Shown here: one piece after another, positions 53,251-64,000 of the stretch | Layout: each line of letters starts with the position of its first letter | How positions within the stretch are numbered: position 1 is the stretch's first letter | Translations under genes and position numbers: made by a program | Assembly: GCF_910594005.1 (NCBI RefSeq) | Contig: NC_057824.1 | Coordinates: 26,563,314 to 26,627,313, forward strand | Length of the DNA stretch: 64,000 nt | DNA from: Cervus elaphus | Taxonomy: Eukaryota; Chordata; Mammalia; Artiodactyla; Cervidae | Reading direction: 5' to 3' | Notes under the pieces: model-generated | Databases searched by the model: none | Told to the model about the DNA's origin: nothing | What the model saw: the letters and a program-made list of their open reading frames with translations, nothing else

Positions 53251-54335
53251 CGTTCTGTATCACTTTATCTCTAAGCTCATCTTACCATCATTCCAGTCCT
53301 CAGTGTGCTGACCCAGACACAACTCAGACGCTTCCTTTATTTGCCAGAAACAAACATTAACAGAAAGTGCTTGTAAAAGGCATTTGTGAGTTGGTGGATT
53401 TTATTGAAAATCATGGGCTGCACAGGACACACATAGAAGAGCTTCCTAAAATGATATAAAAACTTCACCTGTTGCTGAAATGCTTTGGTCACCCCGGAAG
53501 CAGAGAACTTTCCCTGGCCACTTCATCCCATCTCATGCCTTAGTCTCAGCCCATCTCACTGGTGACAGATGCCCCTCTTTCCCAAGCTCTTTTGCTCATC
53601 ACTTGCCCTATTCCATTTCCCTTTCTTCTACTGGTATATTCCTTCTCTCCCCAGGAGCAAAGCCACCTTCCTTTCATCTTCTCACACAGAGCGAAGTACC
53701 CTTTTCTTTCATCACCTTGAATTTTCTCCCCAAAGTTCAGATGCTCTGAGCTTTTATTCAAGCCTCCAGTGGCTTCTCAAGGGATTCTTCTTAACTGAAA
53801 CAGACAAGCCCATATAAAAAGAATTCTGATGCCACCTAATAAAATAATTAAGGTTTCCACATCTGCTGCACTAGTGTTAGTATAACGTTGTTGTGATGAA
53901 CTCAGAAAGCCTTTCAAAAAGACTCAACCACACGACCAACTAAGTACAGAGGAATGAAAACACGTGGATTTGGCCTTCCAAGAGGCCACAGTCTAGGGGG
54001 AGAAGCAGCCATAGAAAACAACCATTTCAATGTTGGAAAATAAGCCCTACATTGAAATATGTGTCAAGCAAAATACAGAGGCAGTGTCACAGTTGGGAAT
54101 TTTTCATTTCCTAATTCTCCCTCCAGATTGTCATTTGTTTGAGGGCGAGATTTTCCTTGAAGAAGAACTAAGTGTCCGAAGGGAGGGTGGTCCTGAGGAA
54201 AATGGCACCTGAACTGAGCTCTGAAGCATGAAACCAAGAACTGGGGAGAGTATTCAGAACAGATCAAAAAAGCGTGTGCAAAGATGCTAAGGTGCAGACA
54301 TACTTTTGAATCTGGAGGACTGCAAGTGGTTAGGT
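53251..54335. other. No gene seen; repeat-poor stretch
   Basis: About 1.1 kb single-copy-looking sequence without domain-bearing frames. Confidence 0.45.
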
Positions 54336-54552
54336 GAGCTTCCCCGGTTGAGTAGCTTTCCTCTACCCAACAGTAGAGCATTCACCTGCAAGGCAGGAGA
54401 CGCAGGTTCCATCCATGGGTGGGGAAGATGCCCTGGAGGAAGAAATGACAACCCACTTCAGTATTCTTGCCTGGGAAATCCCATGGACAGAGGATCCTGG
54501 TGGACTATAGTCTTTGAGGTTGCAAAAAGAGTCAGACATGGCTTAGCAACTG

Positions 54553-54558
<6 letters not shown>
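54336..54558 (+). mobile_element. Bov-tA SINE, diverged 5' end
   Basis: Starts 'gagcttccccggttgagtag' with an insertion in the tRNA-like part and ends 'gcttagcaactgagcac', continuing into CA repeats. Confidence 0.83.

Positions 54559-54591
<33 letters not shown>
54559..54591. repeat. CA microsatellite
   Basis: About 16 CA units directly at the SINE 3' end. Confidence 0.92.
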
Positions 54592-54594
<3 letters not shown>

Positions 54595-54824
54595 GCACAA
54601 GTGACTTGGTAAAACTGAGAAGTAGCACAGGGCTTGGGGGTGACCGAGGATAGAGTTCCCAAGGCCAGCAGGGCCCAGCCTTTCCTGCAGCCTTGATGCT
54701 GAAGCTAGCACAGCGCTGGCTTCAGAATAGGCTTGCATGGCATTGATGGTCTTAGCCTTTGGGGTGCACTGTTCCATAGCATGTGAGATAGATACATGCA
54801 TTCTCAAGTCTCAGAATACTCTGA

Positions 54825-55405
54825 TGCAGGACTTTGGGGGCAGAGGAGCCATGTCAGCATCTCCTGAGAACTCGTTAGAAATGTACTCTCTCAGACCCTC
54901 CCCGACCTTCTGAGTCAGACACTCAAGCTGGTGGGGCCCAGCAATCTGTATTTTAACAAGCATTCCATATGATTTCTGGTTTTAAATAGTAGTTTCCTTT
55001 TAAAATTTTTATTTATGCATTATGTTATGTCTGGCTGCACTGGGTCTTCATTGCTGTACATCGGCTTTCTCTAGTTGCTGTGAGCAGGGCTGCTCTTCAT
55101 TGAGGTGTGTGGGCTTCTTATTACAGTGGCTTCTCTTGTTGCAGAGCATGAGTCCCAGGTAAGCAGGATTCAGTAGCTGTGGCTCACAGGCTCAGCCACA
55201 CAGCCAGCTTGGTGGCTCCAGAGTGTGGGCTCAGTAGTTGTGGCACACGAGCTTTGTTGCCCCAAGTTGTGTGGGATCCTCCCAGACCAGGGATCGAACT
55301 TGTATCCCCTGCATTGGCAGGCAGATTCCTAACCACTGGACCACCAGCGAAGTCCCTCCGTATTATTTCTGGTGCATGCTCAAGTGTGAAGACCCCTGAT
55401 CTAAG
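54825..55405 (+). mobile_element. MER5-type DNA transposon split by a SINE
   Basis: 54825-54997 ('cagcatctcctgagaactcgttagaaatg', 'gtggggcccagcaatctgtattttaacaagc') and 55357-55405 ('gtgaagacccctgatctaag') are the two parts. Confidence 0.7.
54998..55356 (-). mobile_element. ART2A/CHR-type SINE (long form) nested in MER5
   Basis: Reverse copy of about 360 bases. TATGATTTCTGG and TATTATTTCTGG on the flanks are the target-site duplication. Confidence 0.83.
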
Positions 55406-56477
55406 ATGTGTGGCTTAAAGTCTATAATTAAACAAAAACTGATCTTTGATGATCTGCCCAGTTTGAGGAACTGTAACACCTCTAGACAGTTTGCTTATCT
55501 TTACTCTCATTGGCTTAGCACCGTGCTAACAGATTTACTCTGCCTGTTAGAACTAGCTTGGACTTCTTCAAAAAGACCTGTGTCCACTAGGTTCTTAAAA
55601 ACAATATGAAAGAGACCATTATCTAGGGAGGGAGGAATAAGGCTAGTCTCTGGTGTTTGCATGCTCCAAGGAACAGGGAAAAGCAATTGTGTCTTTGCCA
55701 AAGACACTGAATCACACAAAGACAAGAGACGCCCTGAGAAAATAGAGAAGCAAATTTAGAACCAGCAACAAGAGATATTTCCCCATTCAGCATTCACTCA
55801 ACTTGCAGAATTTGGGTGGTTTATGTCTTTCAATGAATATGCAAGAAGATTCTTTTCACCCAAATATAATTAACAGCATTCAGTATTTTTATTCAACAGA
55901 CAATATGCCATATAGACAATATTAAATAGACAATACCCAATTATAATGAACACTGGGGAATATTTTTATTAAATAGACAATTTAATGATAAGATGTTCTT
56001 GAGAGATTGTTTCATATTTCCCTTATTCTCTGATCAACCTCTGAAAGAGACTTGATTCCTGGTGTCTAAGGAATTGCGCTCTCTGAATGGGTTCCTTCCA
56101 TGGACATTAATCACTTTTTGAATAATGCAAGTGACAGTTATAATAAAAACTTCTGTATCTGGTGAATTTCTTTGGTTGGAGAATCATGTTCATTTGAGCA
56201 TGATGCGGGGCAATGTCAAAGTTAGGGGCTCAGTTCTTCTGTGGTCAATAAGCATGAGGAAATGAGCCATTTGGTGTATGCAACAATGAGGAGGGCAGAG
56301 AGGATCATAACATACAAGGACTTTGGGACTTCATATTTGTGTTCCAAAAAGGATGATGATGGTGATGAGTCAGGGATGACTCCCAGGTTTGTATCTGTCT
56401 ATGGGACTCCATGGACAACCCATGGGTTTGAACCACTGAAAAAAATGAGGACAGCAGGAAATTTCCCCCAAGGAAGG
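55406..56477. other. No gene seen; single-copy-looking sequence
   Basis: About 1.1 kb. 55860-55985 repeats 'aatagacaat' units several times within an AT-rich tract. Confidence 0.45.
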
Positions 56478-56478
56478 G

Positions 56479-56635
56479 TACTTCCCTGGTGGTCCAGTGG
56501 CTAAGACTCTGTTCTCCCTATGCAGGGGGCCTGGGTTTGCTCCTCAGTCAGGAAATTAGATCCCACATGTTACAACTGAAAGATCCGGTGTGCTGCAGTT
56601 AAGACACTGTGCCGCCAAATAAATAAATATTAAAG
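56479..56635 (+). mobile_element. CHR-2/ART2-type SINE with target-site duplication
   Basis: Forward copy with A-rich tail (AAATAAATAAATATT). The flanks share GAAATTTCC-C-CC-AGGAA over about 18 bases. Confidence 0.82.
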
Positions 56636-56639
56636 AAAG

Positions 56640-57067
56640 AAATTTCCACCAGGAAAGTTTTATCTCGTAGAAAGTTAAAACTCCCCTGATGTCTTCTAGA
56701 TTGCCTTGAATTGAAATGCATGGAGCCCTTATTTTGGTGTTATCATCACATGGTATAATATTGGTAATTTTGTCTTGCCATGGGTCCAGAAAATAAGGAT
56801 CATTCAAGGGCCAGGTGAAGAAGGTGTATACAAAACTGCCATCAGTTCACCTTGTGAAAAAATATCCAATATCTTGTTTAAGTGGCTCACATTAGTTGAA
56901 AAGATCTTGCCGATAACTAATACGTAGCGCTTTATTGCAACACTGAGTCTTGTCCATTCACTTTCTGTAGTGCCAGCTCTAGACAGAGTTCACCTGTGTA
57001 AATAGAGATAACATCTATCTAAGGAGAGTGGAAGTGTGTTTTCACACGTGGTATAAACATTTAGGTA
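56640..57067. other. No gene seen
   Basis: Single-copy-looking spacer. Confidence 0.4.
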
Positions 57068-57235
57068 AAGACATTTCAAACTTTATTGTGCAAGCAAATC
57101 ACCAAGGATTCTCTTAAAATCCAGATTCTGATTCAGTAGGTCTGGGGATGCTGAGATTCTCCATTTGTACACAAGCTCCCAGGTGATGCCAGTGTTGATG
57201 GTTCCCAGGGTATCCTGTGAGTATCAAGGATCTAG
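57068..57235 (+). mobile_element. MER5A-type DNA transposon
   Basis: 'ccagattctgattcagtaggtctgggg' and 'acaagctcccaggtgatgcc' are diagnostic of this hAT-type element. Confidence 0.8.
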
Positions 57236-57574
57236 GCTTGTAAATACCTGAGCTAATATGTGTCAACATTTCTCTCCTCTCTCAAAGATCTTAATAACCT
57301 CAAGATTCATCTGTGAAACAAGTACAACAAGGAGTTCCAATCAACAAAATTTAAACTCAAAGAATTAAACAAACTACCAGGGTGAACTTCTAAATAAATG
57401 TCCAACAGCAAGTGCCAACAACCATTCAGAGATCAAACTTAATCCACTGCTGTGTGTGGAATGCTTATTGAATGCCAGACACCATGCAGAGTATACTCTG
57501 TAGTACCCAATCATGCTGAGATCTGAATTTGGGCAAAATGGATACATAAAACAGAGGAAGGAAAGATGTCACCC

Positions 57575-57800
57575 ATGGGTCTCACTTATTAAGCTCTTAC
57601 GCTGTGCCAGGCACTTTACAGACACTCTCCCACTTAATCCTCACAATGGTAAGAGGAGAATATTATCATTGTCCTCATTTTTCAGAACAGGAGGCCAAGA
57701 GGCAGAGAAGTCAAGCAGTGTGCTCAAATTTGCTTCATCCTTGGGTGGGAAACTAGGAATTGAACCATCAGTCTCTTGATTCATTACTCAGCTTCTATAA
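57575..57800 (+). mobile_element. MIR SINE
   Basis: 'ctgtgccaggcactttacagacactctcccacttaatcctcacaa' and 'aactaggaattgaacc', well preserved. Confidence 0.8.
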
Positions 57801-58597
57801 CATTTTGCATCATTTGGAATGAAAATGCTGCTCCTTATCCTAAAACAAGATATAAGAGCTGAGAAAATGAAGTTCCCTCCCAAAATAGGTGGCAGACAGA
57901 CAGACACATACAACTGAGCTGGTCTCAGTCTCCTTTCCTAAAATCTGGATGGAGAAGAAAGATCTGCTAACGAGCCCTTACTTATCCCTGGGCATCCCAC
58001 AGTCTTCCAGGCCATTAGCCTCCTAGTTGCAATTCAAATCCATGTTGTCAATGACTGTAATCATCTATAACTCAGAAAAGACTTCTCCAAAGTACCCACA
58101 GACTGGCAATTCCCTACTGTGCTTCAAGTGATTAATCAACCAAGTTAATCAACAAGTCCTTAAAATTGGGCTGAAATCACCTGCAAAGGCGTTTCTAATC
58201 AGCCATATCTGAGCCATGGCACTAGTAGGTGTAATCATGACGATGATTTTGCAACCATGTTTCTAGCCCCCTGGGGAGCCAGAGGTCGGAGCGAGATGGG
58301 AAGAGGGGAACTTCAAGGAATTTTGGTAGCATAGGTAGGGTCTCCCTTGTAACTGCTATCTGAGTTGCAACAGACCAAATTCACACTAAATCAGTATCAA
58401 CTCTGTATACAGAGACATGCTCATTCCAAGGAACATGACTTAGGACTATCAGAAGAAAGACCCCTGGGAGCTCAGAACCTGTTTGGATTTGAAGGTTTTT
58501 GAATGTGAATGGGAGAGGGAGAAGCTATATGGATGAGGAGAGAGAAAGTGTGTAATGCAGTATGGGCTTGTTTTAATACTGATAAAAGACTTTAAAA
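57801..58597. other. No gene seen; single-copy-looking sequence
   Basis: About 0.8 kb without recognised repeats or coding signal. Confidence 0.45.
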
Positions 58598-59085
58598 ATT
58601 TTTTATTGAAATATAGCTGATTTACAATGCTGCATTAGTTTCAGGTGTATAGTAAAGTGATATAGTTATACATATGTTTATATATAAATATATATTCTTT
58701 TTATATTCTCTTCCATTATAGGCTATTATAAGATTATTGATTATAGTTCCCTGTGCTATCCAGTAAATCCTTGTTGGTTATCTATTTTATATATGCTGTG
58801 CTGTGCTTAGTTGCTCAGTCGTGTCTGACTCTTTGAGACCCCATGGACCATAGCCCACCAGGCTCCTCTGTCCATGGTGATTCTCCAAGCAAGAATACTG
58901 GAATAGATTGCCATGCCCTCCTCCGTGGGATCTTCCCAACCCAGGAATCGAACCCAGGTCTCCCACGTTGCAGGCGGATTCTTGACTCTCTGAACCACCA
59001 GGGAAGCCCATTTTATAAAAGTAGTGTGTATATTTTAATCCCAAACTCCTAATTTATCCCTCTCTACCTCTCCCCTATTAAAAGA
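58598..59085 (-). mobile_element. L1 3' end interrupted by Bov-tA
   Basis: 58598-58799 is reverse L1 3' UTR ('tgaaatatagctgatttacaatgctg', 'ccctgtgctatccagtaaatcc'); 59010-59085 continues ('atcccaaactcctaatttatccctc'). Confidence 0.85.
58800..59009 (-). mobile_element. Bov-tA SINE nested in L1
   Basis: Reverse full-length copy. ATTTTATA appears on both flanks. Confidence 0.9.
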
Positions 59086-59124
59086 CACACGCAACTGGTG
59101 AGAAAATGGAGGGTTGTATTGATC

Positions 59125-59222
59125 AAAATAGGGTGAGACAAATTGAGAGAGTAGCAGTGACATAAATAACTACCATGTGTAAAACACAACATTGTAAAGC
59201 AATCATGCTCCAATAAAAAAAA
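59125..59222 (+). mobile_element. L1 3' terminal fragment
   Basis: 'gagagtagcagtgacataaataactaccatgtg', then 'acaacattgtaaagcaatcatgctccaataaaaaa'. Forward and separate from the neighbouring L1. Confidence 0.75.
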
Positions 59223-59426
59223 TAAAGGAATTTATAGGGGTGAAAGTGAATTCCTTTAGAAGATAGAAAACCATTCAGTTAAGTTAAAGATGCATTTGTT
59301 AGAGCAATGGCCTCAGAAGCAAGACAATGTGTGTAAAAAAGTCACATCGGGGTATGGGGAGAAAATATTATTAGTAGAACTTTTAACAATATTTATGTTT
59401 ACTCACAATTAAGATGGAAATTAAGG

Positions 59427-59742
59427 GGCTTCTCTGGTGGCTCAGTGGTAAAGAACCCACCTGCCAATGCAGGAGATGTGGGTTCAGTCCTTGATCCAGG
59501 AAGACCTCACATGCTGTAAAGCACCTAAGCCCATGCACCCCAACTACTGAACCCATGTGCTGCAGTTACTGAAGCCCACGTGCCCTAGAGCCCACGATTC
59601 ACCCAAGAGAAGCCACTGCAGTGAAAAGCCCAGGCACCGTAACTAGAGAGTAGCCCCACTCGCTGCAACTGGAGTAAAGCCTGGGCAGAAATGAGGACCC
59701 AGTACAGCCAAGAATAAAATAAACAAATACATAGAACTGTTT
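59427..59742 (+). mobile_element. ART2A/CHR-type SINE (long form)
   Basis: 'ggggcttctctggtggctcag', 'aagcccacgtgccctagagccc', 'actagagagtagccccactcgctgc', A-rich tail. Confidence 0.86.
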
Positions 59743-59979
59743 TTTTTTTAAAAAGAAGGAAATTAAGCTTTATGGATATTTAACATGTGATTGACAGTGG
59801 GCTAAGTGCACAATATAGAAATGAATATGCACACGTTTGAGTGCATAATCCAACATTTTTTCTGGAAAAGAAGAAACTCTTAAGCCAGTAAGATCATTTT
59901 TGTGTGAATAGGTGTGTTTGGAAAGATTTTAAATGTTCTGTTGGTAGAAAGATAATGTACTAGAATGAATAAAGTGTTA

Positions 59980-60350
59980 GACAGTTACACAATGGAACAT
60001 TACAGAGGTGTTAAAATGAATAAACGGAATTTAGATAAATCTCAAAATGCTGTATGAAAAAAGTAAGCTGCAGAATAAATATCCAGTGTGATTCCATTCG
60101 TGTATAGTTTTACAAACACACAAAACAATATCCTTGGTCACATTAACATTTGTATATAGAAAGGCTTTAACATCAAAAATGAGACATCAAAAATGAGAGG
60201 GATGCTCATTTGAGAGTAATGGTAACACCTGGGAGAAAATTAAGAGCACGAGATTAGAAAAGACCATAAAGGAAGTCCGAACAAAGAATTAGCATTTGTT
60301 CACTCTGGGAGACAGGCGTGGTAGCTTATTATTAAATGAATCTATCCTCT
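59980..60350 (+). mobile_element. Old L1 3' remnant
   Basis: 'cacaatggaacattacagaggtg', 'gtatgaaaaaagtaagctgcagaataa', 'gattccattcgtgtatag' and 'gggagacaggcgtggtagc' are decayed L1 3' UTR landmarks. Confidence 0.6.
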
Positions 60351-60547
60351 TCCGTATATTCCAAATAGTTCATAATGATCAAGCAAAGGAAATGTGCTAA
60401 ACTGGTGGATTAAGGAGACTATATCCTGGACAGTGAGATTTGTAAGTCCCGGTGTGGGGAGGCTGCAGAGATGACTTTCTTGGTACCCCAAGAGTGAGGT
60501 GAGTCGAAATGAGATGAACAGGGTGTTTAGCCAAAAGGAGGATGCAA

Positions 60548-60995
60548 AGGCCATTCTGACTGCTGTGAGGTGATACCCAGTAGCATTGACACATATACAA
60601 TACCCTGTGTAACATAGGTAGCTAGTGGGAAGCTGCTGTTTAATATAGGGAGGCCAGCCTAGTGTTCCAATGACCTAAGAGGGGTAGGATGGAAGAGGGG
60701 AGGGAGGCTCCAGAGGGGGGAGATATGTATATATATAAATAATTATGGCTGATTTGGGCTTCCCTGGTGACTCAGATGGTAAAGAATTTGCCTGCAGTGC
60801 AGGAGACTCAGGTTTGATCCCTAGGGTGGGAAGATCTCTTGGAGAAGGGGATGGCTACTCACTCCAGTATTCTTGCCTGGAGAATTCCGTGGACTGAGGC
60901 GCCTGGCTGATTCACATTGTCATAGGGCAGAAAAACACAGCATTGTAAAGCAGTTGTCCTCTGAAGATAAATTTTAGAAGAGAGAAGCAGAGGGT
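60548..60995 (+). mobile_element. L1 3' end interrupted by Bov-tA, with a short inverted L1 piece at its 5' side
   Basis: 60579-60755 and 60907-60995 are forward L1 3' UTR ('gctagtgggaagctgctgtttaatatagg', 'cagcattgtaaagcagttg'). The preceding 30 bases ('ggccattctgactgctgtgagg') read as reverse L1 ORF2, hinting at another twin-priming event. Confidence 0.75.
60756..60906 (+). mobile_element. Bov-tA SINE, 3'-truncated
   Basis: Forward copy of only about 150 bases, yet flanked by TGGCTGATT on both sides, so the truncation was present at insertion. Confidence 0.88.
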
Positions 60996-61204
60996 GTGGC
61001 CAAGACTAAGCTGTGCTGTTGCACTTCCAGGTGGGTGGGGCTTTTTTCTTCATGCTTATAGCATCCTAGTTAGCCACGTGCAAATGAAAATCAAGTGATC
61101 TGGAGCAATGTGATCTGTGATCACCTATGAGCCTCATCTTGAAGGATTTGGGGTGAATTTGAGAGGGATATGAGAGAAGGATAAAAACGGGGATCATGGC
61201 AGCC

Positions 61205-61345
61205 AGTTAAGCCAATGGTTCTCTTCCTTGGCTCTGTACCATTAACACCTGGGCAGCTCCAGTGTGCCTGCTCCCTATCCAGACCAACTGGATCAGCATC
61301 CCTGGGAGTGGAGACCTGGTGTGGGCATTTAATTTAAAGTCTCTT
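61205..61345 (+). mobile_element. MER5-type DNA transposon fragment
   Basis: 'caatggttctcttccttggctctgtaccattaacacctgggcagctcc' opens like a MER5 terminal region. Diverged. Confidence 0.5.
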
Positions 61346-61589
61346 AGCTTATTTCAGTGTTCAGCCTGGACTGAGAACCTTGGGCTATGTGTGCTCCAAA
61401 GCTCCACAATCACGGGTTCTGTCTGTTTCTACTCCTTCTGGGCTGGTGACAATCAATGTAAATAGTGTTTATAAATACACATCGCCTTGCGCCTTGCTGG
61501 GTGCCTTTTCTGCTCAGACACAGACCTCAGTGGGAAATAGAGAGTAGAATCATTTGCCTTGAAAGAGATCTCTGAGACTGTATGATAGA

Positions 61590-61695
61590 ATGGCAACATT
61601 TTCAAAATGAGGAAATAAAGGTCCTGAAACACAAAAATACCTTTACCCAAAGACATGCAGTGAATTTGTAGCAGATCCAGAATTCAAATGATGAT
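61590..61695 (+). mobile_element. MIR SINE fragment
   Basis: 'caaaatgaggaaataaaggtcctgaaac ... tttacccaaagacatgcagtgaatttg'. Confidence 0.55.
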
Positions 61696-61731
61696 TTTCT
61701 TTTTTTATTATTATTAAGTTTTATTGGAGTA

Positions 61732-61933
61732 TAGGGCTTCCCTGGTGGCTCAGATGGTAAAGAATCTGCCTGTGATGCAGGAGACCTGGGTTTGATCCTT
61801 GGGTTGGGAAGATCACCTGGAGAAGGGAATGGCACCCACTCCAGTATTTCTGACTGGAGAATTCCTTGAACAGAGGAGCCTGGTGGCCTACAGTCCATGG
61901 GGTCTCAAAGAGTAGGACACGACTGAGTGACTA

Positions 61934-61940
<7 letters not shown>
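61732..61940 (+). mobile_element. Bov-tA SINE nested in L1
   Basis: Forward full-length copy ending 'gagtgactaatacacac', running into a CA repeat. Confidence 0.9.

Positions 61941-61973
<33 letters not shown>
61934..61973. repeat. CA microsatellite
   Basis: About 19 CA units at the SINE 3' end. Confidence 0.93.
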
Positions 61974-61975
<2 letters not shown>

Positions 61976-62250
61976 TTGCTTTACAATGTTGTGTCACTTT
62001 CCACTGACAGCAAAGCGAATCTCTCTGTGTTTACATATAGCCCCTCTTTTGGGGATTTCATTCCCATTTAGGTTACTGCAGAGCTTTGAGTAGAGTTCCC
62101 TGAGCTATACTGTAGGTCCTCACTAGTTATCTATTGTACATATAGTATCAATAGTGTATATACATCAATCCCTATCTCCCAATTCATTCCACCCTCTTCC
62201 CCCTTGTAATCCACATATTTGTTATCTATGTCTGTGTCTCCATTTCTGCC

Positions 62251-62884
62251 AAATGCTGATTTTCTGACACTGTCTTGAAAACAAAATTAAAGGAAATTCT
62301 CTTAATAAGGGTTTGTTTTCCAGAGGTGATATCTCAAGCTCTGAACTGGCTTGAGAAGATGCCTTTGAGGGGACTTTCTTTCAAGCACAAAATAATTTAT
62401 AATTATCCTAATTGTATGGAAATGAGAGCTTCTAAAACATCAGACGTTTCATTAAAACATCTTGTTCAGTTAACTATTTTAAGTGTTCCCACCATGATCT
62501 TATTATCTTTAGCAAAAAATTTATTTTATTTTTGAGGGAGTGTTTACTTAGTAATGAAAAGCTCCCGTCTACCTCTGTTTGGTTATTTTTAATATTATTG
62601 GAAGCCAAATTAGTAAGGTTCTGAAGGGCTCTTTGCTCCTTACTCTGAGCAAAAGGCTTAGACCAGAGTGGGCTCAATAATAAAAATTTTTTTAAAAACC
62701 CATAGAAAACATCTATTAGCACTTGCTGGGTATGCTAAAAAATAGTTGCCAGATTTAGCAAATAAAAAAAAACAAGAAATCCAGTTAAACTTGGATTTTA
62801 GATAAACAGTGAGTGCTTCTTTAGTATTGTAAATTTCTGTATTTTTTTTTTTTTTTTGCTGATTCTGTCAGTTCACTAAGTGAA
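62251..62884. other. No gene seen
   Basis: AT-rich single-copy-looking sequence with a T-run at 62841-62857. Confidence 0.4.
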
Positions 62885-63090
62885 TTAGATCTGTTTATTC
62901 CTTACAGCCCTATCAGGGAGAGTCTTGTAAGTCCCATGGTACAGTTGAAAAAACAAAGGCAGAGTGTTAGGTTAACTCACCCAAAGCAGCAAAGCTAGTA
63001 TGTGGCAGAGTTGGAATTTGAATGGAGGAAGTCTAGCTCCAGAGCCTGTTAATTTAACCAAAATGATGCACTGCCTCTCTAAATTCATAA
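62885..63090 (+). mobile_element. MIR SINE
   Basis: 'cccatggtacagttgaaaaaacaaaggcagag', 'agcaaagctagtatgtggcagagttggaatttgaa'. Confidence 0.75.
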
Positions 63091-63244
63091 GGTGAAAGCC
63101 ATTCAACAATTATGCAGTCATCAAACTTTTACTCTGTGTCTGCTATGGTTAAGCACTGTGTCTGGTGAGAGGAACAGAGAGAGACTTGGAAAGTCATCTT
63201 CCTCTCTGGGTGTCTGCGTCTTCCTGTGTAAAGCAAAAGGATGA

Positions 63245-63420
63245 AGACAGATCATTGGTTCTCAACCGAGGGATTTGCTAGATTCCAGATGGCTCGCCTC
63301 ACCTCCATGGATTTTGAGAAAATGGGCGCAGGGGTGGATTCTTGGCATCTGGATTTTTTAAACAAGCTCTCCAGTTAAAGCCAAGAAACCTGAAGTTTTA
63401 GACACTACAAACACACCATT
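63245..63420 (+). mobile_element. MER5-type DNA transposon
   Basis: 'cattggttctcaaccgag ... ggcatctggattttttaaacaagctctccag'. Confidence 0.65.
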
Positions 63421-63437
63421 GAATCGAAGCAGAGCTG

Positions 63438-63560
63438 GAAGGTACTGATGCAGTGCTTCTCAACCTTGGCTCCCACTGTGGAATCACCCAATGGGCTCCA
63501 CCCCAACCCCAATGAGTCACAACCTTCCCAGGTGATTCTAATATGCAGGCAGGGATGAGA
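63438..63560 (+). mobile_element. MER5A-type DNA transposon fragment
   Basis: 'cagtgcttctcaaccttggctccc ... ggaatcaccc ... cccaggtgattctaatatgcagg'. Confidence 0.75.
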
Positions 63561-63584
63561 ATCATGAAGTACCGTTAACTTCAG

Positions 63585-63750
63585 TAAGATAATTGATTTA
63601 TTCGTTTTGGATGTACCACATAGTAATTCAATAGATTCATAGGTTATACTCCATTTGATGTTACTGTAAAATATTAATTATGTTCCCCATGTTGTACATT
63701 ATATCCTTGTAGCTTATTTACTTTGCAAATAGTAGTGTGTATCTCTTAAT
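63585..63750 (-). mobile_element. L1 3' end fragment
   Basis: 'gattcataggttatactccatttgatgttactg', 'ccccatgttgtacattatatccttgtagc', 'gtagtgtgtatctcttaat'. Confidence 0.75.
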
Positions 63751-63751
63751 T

Positions 63752-64000
63752 TGGCCAACTTAAAAATTAGCCACAACCTAAAAGTTGAGAGTTATGTTTT
63801 ATTTGGTGGGAATTTTTTAGGACTTTAAGTCCAGGAGACAGCATCTCAAGTAACCCTGAGAGAACTGCTCTGGAGGTGAGGGTTCGAGTCAGGTTTTATA
63901 GATGTTCTGCAACAAAGAGCAGATAGTCTGAACATCAAAAGATTATTGTCAGTTAAAGAAGGCCAGATTTCCCAATTTAAGGAATTTAGCACTTTTTTAT
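63752..64000 (-). mobile_element. Partial LTR, runs off the right edge
   Basis: On the minus strand the TATA box (TATAAAA, 63900-63894) is followed about 95 bases later by AATAAA (63803-63798), and the element ends at ...GGCCA (63752). This is the U3-R-U5 layout. U3 and any internal region are outside the window. Confidence 0.55.

Larger units (their letters stand above)
61700..62250 (-). mobile_element. L1 3' end interrupted by Bov-tA and CA repeat
   Basis: Reverse L1: T-rich tail and 'ttattggagtata' before the SINE; 'ggttgctttacaatgttgtgtcac', 'ccctgagctatactgtaggtcc' and 'gtctgtgtctccatttctgcc' after it. Confidence 0.85.

Overview
This is repeat-dominated, non-coding mammalian DNA from a ruminant, most likely a bovid (cattle, sheep, goat or buffalo type). 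The diagnosis rests on many Bov-tA SINEs (a tRNA-Glu-like head joined to a BovB-derived tail), eleven pieces of the BovB (RTE-type) LINE, CHR-2/ART2-type SINEs and artiodactyl L1 3' ends. Older eutherian layers are also present: MIR, L2, MER5, MER20 and MLT1. I found no host protein-coding exon, tRNA, rRNA, CRISPR array or bacterial-type gene. Everything protein-like belongs to retroelements.

Left edge (1-3010, minus strand): the 5' part of a class I (gammaretrovirus-like) endogenous retrovirus. Read from right to left it has a 5' LTR of about 428 bp (TATA box, poly(A) signal, repeated GATA-type motifs in U3), an 18-nt primer-binding site matching the 3' end of tRNA-Phe, a leader with a strong splice donor, a long gag frame and the start of protease, which runs off the window. 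Gag has a myristoylation-type start, a PPPY late motif, a major homology region and two CCHC zinc knuckles. One TGA breaks the first knuckle. A second in-frame TGA separates gag from pro. The provirus lies against the 3' region of an L1 that itself carries a 5' inversion (3011-3838).

Middle (3.8-33 kb): layered retroelements. Highlights are two BovB tails joined tail to tail at 4.8 kb; a 1.5-kb L1 at 12.1-13.7 kb; a MER20; a SINE split by an LTR that contains another SINE (14.7-15.5 kb); a GC-rich minisatellite (18.4 kb); and a BovB-rich stretch (23.7-32.2 kb) whose four larger copies keep reverse transcriptase remnants. One of these BovB copies sits in one arm of a locally duplicated segment whose other arm is the empty site.

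Right part (33-64 kb): mostly single-copy-looking sequence broken by SINEs, L1 3' ends, two L2 blocks, an LTR with clear TATA and poly(A) signals (47.5-47.9 kb), a 5'-inverted L1 with a 14-bp target-site duplication (48.1-48.6 kb), MER5 elements and a partial LTR running off the right edge.

The retroelements do not form a joint pathway. BovB supplies the machinery thought to mobilise Bov-tA, and L1 that of the other poly(A)-tailed SINEs. The best candidate for something not previously catalogued is the tRNA-Phe-primed provirus at the left edge. Family names were assigned by eye, and element boundaries are usually good to about 5-20 bp.
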